From assembly GCA_016875015.1 (NCBI GenBank), contig VGSJ01000009.1:1-58989 (forward strand): DNA of 58,989 nt. Direction: 5' to 3'. This DNA comes from Deltaproteobacteria bacterium. GTDB lineage: Bacteria > Desulfobacterota > Desulfobaccia > Desulfobaccales > 0-14-0-80-60-11. How positions within the stretch are numbered: position 1 is the stretch's first letter; every line of letters begins with the position of its first letter. Position numbers and translations under genes: made by a program. Below the pieces are notes generated by a model. That model worked only from the letters and a program-made list of their open reading frames with translations. It made no database searches and was not told the origin of the DNA. This document shows positions 54,083 to 58,989 of the stretch, piece after piece.

Positions 54083-55444
54083 ATGACCGAACACCTGGAT
54101 AAACTACCCTTTGAGGATTATTGCAAGACTATCTTCAATAAGGACGCGCTTTTTGATAAACCCGAGTCCCTGAATGGGTATCGGGTGCTGTCCTGCACCC
54201 AGTACATCCTGGGCCCCTGCGCCGCCGCTTACTTAGGTGAACTGGGCGCCGAGGTCATCAAGATCGAGGTCCCCCGTTTGGGTGAGCCCATGCGTCACTG
54301 CTCGCCTTACAATGAAACCTGGTTCTATCCCGTGTCCCGGTGGAACCCGGGCCGCGGCACATCGCCGGCTTTCCAGGGCGCCAACCACAACGAATACTTC
54401 ATTACCATGGACTACCGCAAGCCGGAAGCCAAGGAAATCTTCTACAACCTGGTGCAGAAAACCGACGCCATGGTGTGGAACTACCGGCCCGGCACCTTCG
54501 ACCGCTGGAAGATCGGCTACGGCGCCTGCAAAGAGGTCAACCCCCGCATCGTTCTGGCTTGGTGCGGCGGTTTCGGCGGCTTCGGCCCCGGCCGGAACTG
54601 GGCGTCCTACGACATCCTGGGGCAGGCCAAAGGCGGCGTGTTCTCCTTCACCGGCCACCGGGCCGGAAGGGCCAGCGCCGGCTTCCCCAGCAAACACACC
54701 ACCTGGATCATGGACTACTCCATCGGCATGCTGGTCTCCACCGCCATGCTGGCCGGCCTCTACTGGCGGGACACGGTCTCTGGCGTGGGCAACTACTTCG
54801 AGTGCTCCCAGGTGCAAGGCTCCACCCGCTACACCGAATACGCCCTGCCCCTGTGGGGCCGCAGCGGCGTCGTGCGGATGCGCTGGGGCAACTGGGACAC
54901 GGAAATCTGCGTCAACGGCATCTGCGCCTGCGGCCTGACTTCCTATCCCCATTCGGACCATCCGGCGGAGCAGGAAGAGGGCTACATCTGCGTCCAGGCC
55001 TATACGGACGAGGACTTCGCCAACCTGATGAACCTCATCGGCCGCCCCGACCTGGGCAAAAAGTACGCCACCCACGACGATCGCGTCGAGGCCCTGGCCC
55101 AGGAAGAGATCTATCCGGCCATTGAGGACTTCCTGAAAGACAAGACCAAGGAAGAGGCCAACCGCATCTTCTCCATCGCCGGGATCATCTCCCAGCCCCT
55201 GCTCACCATCATGGAAGCCGCCAACTGCGACCACTGGCTGGAGCGGGGCGCCCTGGGCTGGTACGATGACCCCTACTACGGCGATGTCTTCACTCAGAAG
55301 GTCATGTACAAGATGAGCGAGTCCCCGCCGCGGCTGAAACACGTGCACCGGCCGGTGGGCTGCGATAATGAAGAAATCTACCAGCGGGTTATCGGTCTCA
55401 GCGCGGACCAGATCCGGGAAATGGAAGCCAAAGAGATCATCTAA
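54083..55444 (+). CDS. Class III CoA-transferase (CaiB/BaiF family), second subunit
   Basis: 453 residues, AAAGGGGG upstream. GYRVLSCTQYILGPCAAAYLGELGAEVIKIEVPRLGEPMR opens the fold, AMVWNYRPGTFDRWKIGYGACKEVNPRIVLAWCGGFGGFGPGRNW is the central signature, and Asp211 in TWIMDYSIGMLV is the candidate catalytic residue. The C-terminal part (TDEDFANLMNLIGRPDLGKKY) is typical of the family. Both paralogues keep an Asp at the expected place, so either or both could be active. Confidence 0.88.
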   Translation: MTEHLDKLPFEDYCKTIFNKDALFDKPESLNGYRVLSCTQYILGPCAAAYLGELGAEVIKIEVPRLGEPMRHCSPYNETWFYPVSRWNPGRGTSPAFQGANHNEYFITMDYRKPEAKEIFYNLVQKTDAMVWNYRPGTFDRWKIGYGACKEVNPRIVLAWCGGFGGFGPGRNWASYDILGQAKGGVFSFTGHRAGRASAGFPSKHTTWIMDYSIGMLVSTAMLAGLYWRDTVSGVGNYFECSQVQGSTRYTEYALPLWGRSGVVRMRWGNWDTEICVNGICACGLTSYPHSDHPAEQEEGYICVQAYTDEDFANLMNLIGRPDLGKKYATHDDRVEALAQEEIYPAIEDFLKDKTKEEANRIFSIAGIISQPLLTIMEAANCDHWLERGALGWYDDPYYGDVFTQKVMYKMSESPPRLKHVHRPVGCDNEEIYQRVIGLSADQIREMEAKEII

Positions 55445-55522
55445 CCGGAACGCGGGGGGCCGGGTTAGCGTGCCGGCCTGCCTTTGCTACACCTCTATCC
55501 ATTACGGGAGGATTGACTCGAT

Positions 55523-55936
55523 ATGACTGAATTCAAAATATCGTTGATGTATGATTGTCCGAAATGCAAGGCCCGGAATTTCCTGGACCCTTACAGCTAT
55601 TGGGACTACAAGGGCAACTTCAAATGCAGCGGCTGTGATGTCCTCTACTATGCCGAGTGGGAAAACGGCCAGCGAGTCGTGGACCCGGAAGCCCCCAAGG
55701 GCACGGACTTCATCCTGCCGGGCTACGCCGAGACCGAAGACCTGAAGCCCCTGTCCGGGCCAGGCAAGACCTCGGCCCCGCCCTTTGCCAGCGCCACCTT
55801 CTTGGGCAAGCCCAAGAATTGCACCGTGTCGGTTCGGGGTAAACTCGTCGCCTGCACCCAGCTTACTCCGGAAGACCTGGACGGGAGCGCTTGGAAACGC
55901 ATCACGGCCCAGCGCACGTACGGGAAATCCTGGTAG
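55523..55936 (+). CDS. Small four-Cys zinc-ribbon-like protein, possibly BssB-type
   Basis: 137 residues with GGGAGG before the ATG. C12xxC15 and C35xxC38 flank the short strand region DPYSYWDYKGNFKCSGCDVLYYAEWENGQRV. The arrangement recalls the beta subunit of benzylsuccinate synthase-type enzymes, a small iron-sulphur protein, but it is longer; the last ~70 residues (about 70-137) have no recognised domain. It follows the two CoA-transferase genes. Alternatively a simple zinc ribbon that assists the transferases. Confidence 0.65.
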   Translation: MTEFKISLMYDCPKCKARNFLDPYSYWDYKGNFKCSGCDVLYYAEWENGQRVVDPEAPKGTDFILPGYAETEDLKPLSGPGKTSAPPFASATFLGKPKNCTVSVRGKLVACTQLTPEDLDGSAWKRITAQRTYGKSW

Positions 55937-55974
55937 TCGCTGCGTAACTACGGAAGATAGGAGGAATCCTCAAT

Positions 55975-56163
55975 ATGGCGATTCTCTGTGACGATTGCAA
56001 GTCCTTCAAATACACCTACGACCCGCAGATCGACAAAGTATTGTTCGGGCACTGCCGGGCCATTGAATATCCTTTCATGCTGGGCGTTTTCAAGGAAGCG
56101 CGGCCAGGGGCGTTTACCGCTCCCAAAGACTGCAAGTTCTTCCAAGAAAAGAAGAAAAAGTAG
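55975..56163 (+). CDS. 62-residue four-Cys protein, possibly BssC-type
   Basis: AGGAGG lies before the ATG. The cysteines are C5, C8, C27 and C53 (LCDDCKSF; GHCRAIEY; PKDCKFF), a size and spacing resembling the gamma subunit of benzylsuccinate synthase-like glycyl-radical enzymes, which binds one [4Fe-4S] cluster. The tail is lysine-rich. No glycyl-radical alpha subunit or activating enzyme is found in the window, so its partner is unknown. Followed by a terminator-like stem. Confidence 0.62.
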   Translation: MAILCDDCKSFKYTYDPQIDKVLFGHCRAIEYPFMLGVFKEARPGAFTAPKDCKFFQEKKKK

Positions 56164-56184
56164 GATAGACTAACTATCTAACCG

Positions 56185-56207
56185 GGGGCGTCGCCTGGCG
56201 GCGCCCC
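56185..56207 (+). terminator. GC-rich stem-loop ending the CoA-transferase operon
   Basis: GGGGCGTCGCC and GGCGGCGCCCC pair over 11 positions with one G-U, around a very short loop, then TATCTTTTATCT. It separates the CoA-transferase group from the small genes that follow. Confidence 0.6.
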
Positions 56208-56236
56208 TATCTTTTATCTGGACTCCTGAGACTTAT

Positions 56237-56554
56237 ATGAAAGACTACTCGCTCTATTATTGCGACCGGCGCCTGGATGAAGCCGAGGTGGTGGAACTCC
56301 TGAAGCTGGCCTGGGATGAACTCTACGAGCTGGAGTTTGACGCGGTCTTCGGGACCTGGCGGGGGGCGCACTTTGAGCCGGAAACGGACACGGTGCACAT
56401 CACCTGGGAAACCATGTATGCCGGTCCGCCCCTGATGATCTCCATTCACCGGGTCACCCGGGCCATCAGGATGGACTATCCCCGGGATGAATTTGTTGAG
56501 ATCGAACAGGTCGAAATCGAGCGCATCCGCAGCCTGCCGCCGAAGAAGAGATAA
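56237..56554 (+). CDS. 105-residue acidic protein of unknown function
   Basis: Alpha-beta composition with many aromatic and acidic residues (KDYSLYYCDRRLDEAEVVELLKLAWDELY; HITWETMYAGPPLMISIHRVTR). No motif I recognise. No strong ribosome-binding site. It lies after the terminator-like stem, in the same direction as its neighbours; its link to the CoA-transferases is uncertain. Confidence 0.55.
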   Translation: MKDYSLYYCDRRLDEAEVVELLKLAWDELYELEFDAVFGTWRGAHFEPETDTVHITWETMYAGPPLMISIHRVTRAIRMDYPRDEFVEIEQVEIERIRSLPPKKR

Positions 56555-56655
56555 GCGCAAAACAAGGGTGGGCGCTGCCCGCCAAAACCTTAGAGAAGAA
56601 CAGCCGGGGGCGGGTGTTCCATTTGAAGATCAAGATGGAGGCAGGAGAGGCATAG

Positions 56656-56865
56656 ATGTCTATTGACGGTTATATTGATTATCAACGCCGGGAATTTTGT
56701 AAGGATGTGCAATGTCCGGTACAGATGGACCTGGATGGCCAACAACCGGGCTCGGATGCTTATGAAAAGATAAGACAGGCTTGTCAGACAAATTGTAGAT
56801 ATACCACGTATCAATTTCACCATTGGTTGATCAATAAAGGTTATTTGCTGGTCCGGCCTGGATAA
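56656..56865 (+). CDS. 69-residue four-Cys protein of unknown function
   Basis: AGGAGAGG precedes the ATG. Cysteines C15, C20, C43 and C47 (EFCKDVQCPVQ; ACQTNCRYTTYQFHHW) are spaced in two pairs with an acidic linker; HH near the end could also bind metal. The ending FHHWLINKGYLLVRPG is aromatic and basic. Not a recognised family; probably a metal- or iron-sulphur-binding small protein. It is 49 bases upstream of the aldolase start. Confidence 0.6.
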   Translation: MSIDGYIDYQRREFCKDVQCPVQMDLDGQQPGSDAYEKIRQACQTNCRYTTYQFHHWLINKGYLLVRPG

Positions 56866-56914
56866 TATTTTTTTGAATGATGGTAATAATGCTCAAGGGA
56901 TAGGAGATATACGC

Positions 56915-57721
56915 ATGGATTGGGGAATGAAAAATCGCTTAAGCCAACTTATGCCCAATGGCAAATGTTTTTTTATGCCGATTGATCATGGTTATTTTCA
57001 AGGGCCGACCCGGAATCTGGAGAAGCCGGGAGAGACCGTAAAACCGCTTCTGCCTTACGCGGATGCGATCTTTGTCACCCGAGGGGTATTGCGGGCGGCG
57101 CTAGACCCCATAACCAGTAAACCGATTGTCCTGCGAGTCTCCGGATGTACCAGCATGGTGGGCAAGGATTTGGCGAATGAGGAACTCACCACCTCGATTG
57201 CCGAAATTATCCGCTTGAACGCCTCGGCCGTGGGGCTCTCGGTCTTTATCGGCAGTGAATATGAAAAGGAGACCCTCAAGAACCTGGCCACTCTGGTCAA
57301 TGCGTGCGAGGATTATGGCATCCCGGTGATGGCGGTTACCGCGGTCGGCAGGGAATTGGACCAACGGGAGGCCCGTTATCTGAAATTATGCTGTCGCATC
57401 GCCGCGGAACTGGGCGCCAGGGTGGTGAAGACGTATTGGTGTGAAGAACATTTTGATCAAGTCGTGAACGGCTGTCCGGTGCCGGTCATTATGGCCGGTG
57501 GACCCAAGTGTGAGACCGAACTGGAAGTGCTGGAATTTGTGCATGATGGTATCCAGAAGGGAGCCGTAGGGATCAATTTAGGCCGAAATGTCTGGCAGAG
57601 CGCTCATCCGGTGGCCATGGCGAAAGCCTTAAGGGCCATCGTCCATGACAATGTTTCCGTCAAGCAGGCTCACGATATCCTCAAGCAGACCAAAGAAGAT
57701 AAGCCGAAAGCGAAACCTTAA
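56915..57721 (+). CDS. DhnA/LsrF-type class I aldolase
   Basis: 268 residues from the ATG at 56915, with GGAGAT upstream; a TTG 14 codons earlier is possible. FMPIDHGYFQGPT holds the conserved Asp-His, VVKTYW (Lys172) the Schiff-base lysine, and PVIMAGGPK the phosphate-binding strand. Members include LsrF (thiolase acting on phospho-AI-2), archaeal-type fructose-bisphosphate aldolase and ADH synthase; which applies is not clear. No lsrK, lsrR or lsr transporter is nearby. It is followed after 39 bases by a zinc dehydrogenase. Confidence 0.83.
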   Translation: MDWGMKNRLSQLMPNGKCFFMPIDHGYFQGPTRNLEKPGETVKPLLPYADAIFVTRGVLRAALDPITSKPIVLRVSGCTSMVGKDLANEELTTSIAEIIRLNASAVGLSVFIGSEYEKETLKNLATLVNACEDYGIPVMAVTAVGRELDQREARYLKLCCRIAAELGARVVKTYWCEEHFDQVVNGCPVPVIMAGGPKCETELEVLEFVHDGIQKGAVGINLGRNVWQSAHPVAMAKALRAIVHDNVSVKQAHDILKQTKEDKPKAKP

Positions 57722-57760
57722 TCTCATTTGCTTTTAACATAAAACAGAAAACAGAATTCT

Positions 57761-58738
57761 ATGCTGGTCGCGAAATACTACAACAATAACGATATCCGCC
57801 TGGAGGAATTTTCCATCCCGAAGATCGGGCCGGGGGAGATTCTGGTAAGGGTCCGGGCCAGCGGTATCTGCGGCACCGATGTGATGGAATGGTACCGGAT
57901 TCAGAAGGCTCCCCGGATTTTGGGCCATGAGATCGCCGGCGAGATCGTTGAGTCGAAATCAGATAACTACCGAACCGGCCAGAGAGTGTTCGTCAGCCAT
58001 CATGTGCCGTGTAATACGTGCGCATATTGTCGGGAAGATAATCATACGGCCTGCGATACCTTGCATTCAGGCAACTATGATCCCGGCGGCTACAGTGAAT
58101 TTGTCCGGGTCCCCAAGATTAATGTGGATTATGGGGTGTATGTCTTGCCGGATCAGGTTTCCTATGCCGAAGGCACCATGATCGAGCCGCTGGCCTGCGG
58201 GGTAAGAGGACTCGGGCTGATTGATATCCGGGCCAACCACACCGTTTTGATCCTGGGCTGCGGGGTCTCCGGCATCCTGAATATTCAGCTGGCCAAGTTA
58301 ACCGGCGCCCGGGTGGTGGCCACCGAGATGAATGAGTATCGCTTGCAGAAAGCTCAAGAGTTCGGCGCCGACCAGGTGATACATGCGGCTCAAGACCTTA
58401 ATATCAGGGCGGATCGGGTCATCATCTGCACCGGCGCCTATGCCGCGGTGGAGCAAGCGTTCCGTTGCGTAGACAAGAAGGGAATTATCCTCCTCTTTGC
58501 CATCCCCAACCGGGATATCGCCATCCCCATCCCGGACTTTTGGCGCAATGAACTTACGGTGACCTCATCCTACGGCGCCGCCCCGGTCGATTTAGAGGCC
58601 GCGCTGGAACTCATTGCCAATCAGACCATCAATGTCAAAGACACCATAACCCAGACCCTGCCTTTATCCCAAATCCAAGCAGCTTTCAAAATTGTCGCCG
58701 AGGCCAAGGAATCTTTAAAGGTGGTGTTGGAGCCTTAG
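57761..58738 (+). CDS. Zinc-dependent alcohol dehydrogenase, medium-chain
   Basis: 325 residues. Catalytic zinc ligands C in SGICGTD and H-E in LGHEIAGE; the structural zinc loop CNTCAYCREDNHTACD has four cysteines; VLILGCGVSGILNIQLAKLTGARVVATE is the NAD-binding Rossmann motif. Length and motifs fit the sorbitol/threonine-dehydrogenase group. With the aldolase before it, it may form a sugar or polyol breakdown pair. A 7-base A-tract repeat remnant precedes its start. Confidence 0.9.
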   Translation: MLVAKYYNNNDIRLEEFSIPKIGPGEILVRVRASGICGTDVMEWYRIQKAPRILGHEIAGEIVESKSDNYRTGQRVFVSHHVPCNTCAYCREDNHTACDTLHSGNYDPGGYSEFVRVPKINVDYGVYVLPDQVSYAEGTMIEPLACGVRGLGLIDIRANHTVLILGCGVSGILNIQLAKLTGARVVATEMNEYRLQKAQEFGADQVIHAAQDLNIRADRVIICTGAYAAVEQAFRCVDKKGIILLFAIPNRDIAIPIPDFWRNELTVTSSYGAAPVDLEAALELIANQTINVKDTITQTLPLSQIQAAFKIVAEAKESLKVVLEP

Positions 58739-58954
58739 TGAACTGAGCTTAGCTCCTACAAGTCCCGTCAGATACCTCGCCTTGCCTCATGATATCGATT
58801 GTGATAGCGTATAACAAAACCGTTATCGATGGAGATCATCATGAATCGGATGTTCCAGACCTAAAATCATATAACAGATTGAATATAATTGATATATTGT
58901 GTTTTTTGGTAAAATATGTAGCCACTAATCTAATAGATAAATTAGATAAAAAGC
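58739..58954. other. AT-rich spacer after the zinc dehydrogenase
   Basis: No convincing gene. A 63-codon open frame starting at 58789 lacks a ribosome-binding site and overlaps the promoter-like site at 58955. It is strongly AT-rich compared with the operons before it. Confidence 0.4.
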
Positions 58955-58983
58955 TTGACATTCAAATTAGTTTAAAATAGTAT
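58955..58983 (+). promoter_or_regulatory. Promoter-like site leading out of the window
   Basis: A perfect TTGACA (58955-58960), a 17-base spacer and TAGTAT (58978-58983) suggest a gene starting just past the right edge. Confidence 0.45.
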
Positions 58984-58989
58984 CGTACT

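Noticed and set aside
58789-58980. 63-codon frame at the right end
   Set aside because: No ribosome-binding site, AT-rich, and overlaps a promoter-like site.

Overview
The window looks like chromosome from a GC-rich, anaerobic, Gram-negative bacterium. It encodes lipid A and heptose-core genes (lpxA, lpxK, gmhB, three heptosyltransferase-type genes), a hopanoid set (shc, hpnA, hpnH) and MucR, DUF2148, ChrB and class III CoA-transferase genes. This mix suggests a Desulfobacterota (deltaproteobacterial) lineage; that is inference from gene content, not a phylogenetic placement. I see no rRNA, CRISPR array, transposase or integrase. One tRNA gene, tRNA-Arg(CCG), is present.

Layout. (1) 1-6.6 kb is accessory DNA ending at the 3' end of the tRNA-Arg: a gene tail, a kinase-like membrane protein without an ATPase domain, a phage-type regulator with an operator-like upstream region, a Cys-rich protein and a large single-chain type IIG-like restriction-modification protein. 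(2) 7.5-13.6 kb, mostly minus strand: an exported protein, a ROK sugar kinase coupled to a YrdC/Sua5 protein, an HNH protein, a Ros/MucR regulator with a clear promoter, and a KAP P-loop NTPase. (3) 14.3-19.6 kb: uvrA, an M48 lipoprotein protease and a flavin-binding protein, separated by repeat clusters. (4) 19.8-27.0 kb, minus strand: LPS core and lipid A genes. (5) 27.3-32.3 kb: a RibD-type reductase translationally coupled to a medium-chain dehydrogenase, then on the plus strand a ChrB-DUF2148-MFS operon behind a good sigma70 promoter. (6) 32.8-39.0 kb, minus strand: shc, hpnA, hpnH and an ArnT-type transferase. (7) 39-49.5 kb, plus strand: orphan nucleotidyltransferase, lon, a type II restriction-modification pair, two CNNM/CorC paralogues, an AT-rich HEPN-motif gene and larC. 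(8) 49.6-52.1 kb, minus strand: a GT4 glycosyltransferase and an SGNH protein. (9) 52.4-58.7 kb, plus strand: a putative sigma54-controlled operon of two class III CoA-transferases and two small four-Cys proteins, then two unknown small proteins, an LsrF-type aldolase and a zinc alcohol dehydrogenase.

Three signals stand out. First, the 3' end of the second corC gene (94 bp) is duplicated at 46898-46991 and 48231-48324, on either side of the AT-rich gene with an RNxxxH motif. The distal copy carries the Shine-Dalgarno and start of larC, so both neighbours stay intact; this is how a 3'-end-targeting mobile element would look. Second, the CoA-transferase operon resembles the CoA-transferase and small-subunit parts of a fumarate-addition pathway (Bbs/Bss type) but has no glycyl-radical catalytic subunit here. 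Third, a 102-bp element with 11-bp terminal inverted repeats occurs twice in opposite orientation with one mismatch (27217-27318 and 32434-32535), with a third decayed piece at 49544-49594: a MITE-like element. Several other palindromic repeat families recur in the spacers.
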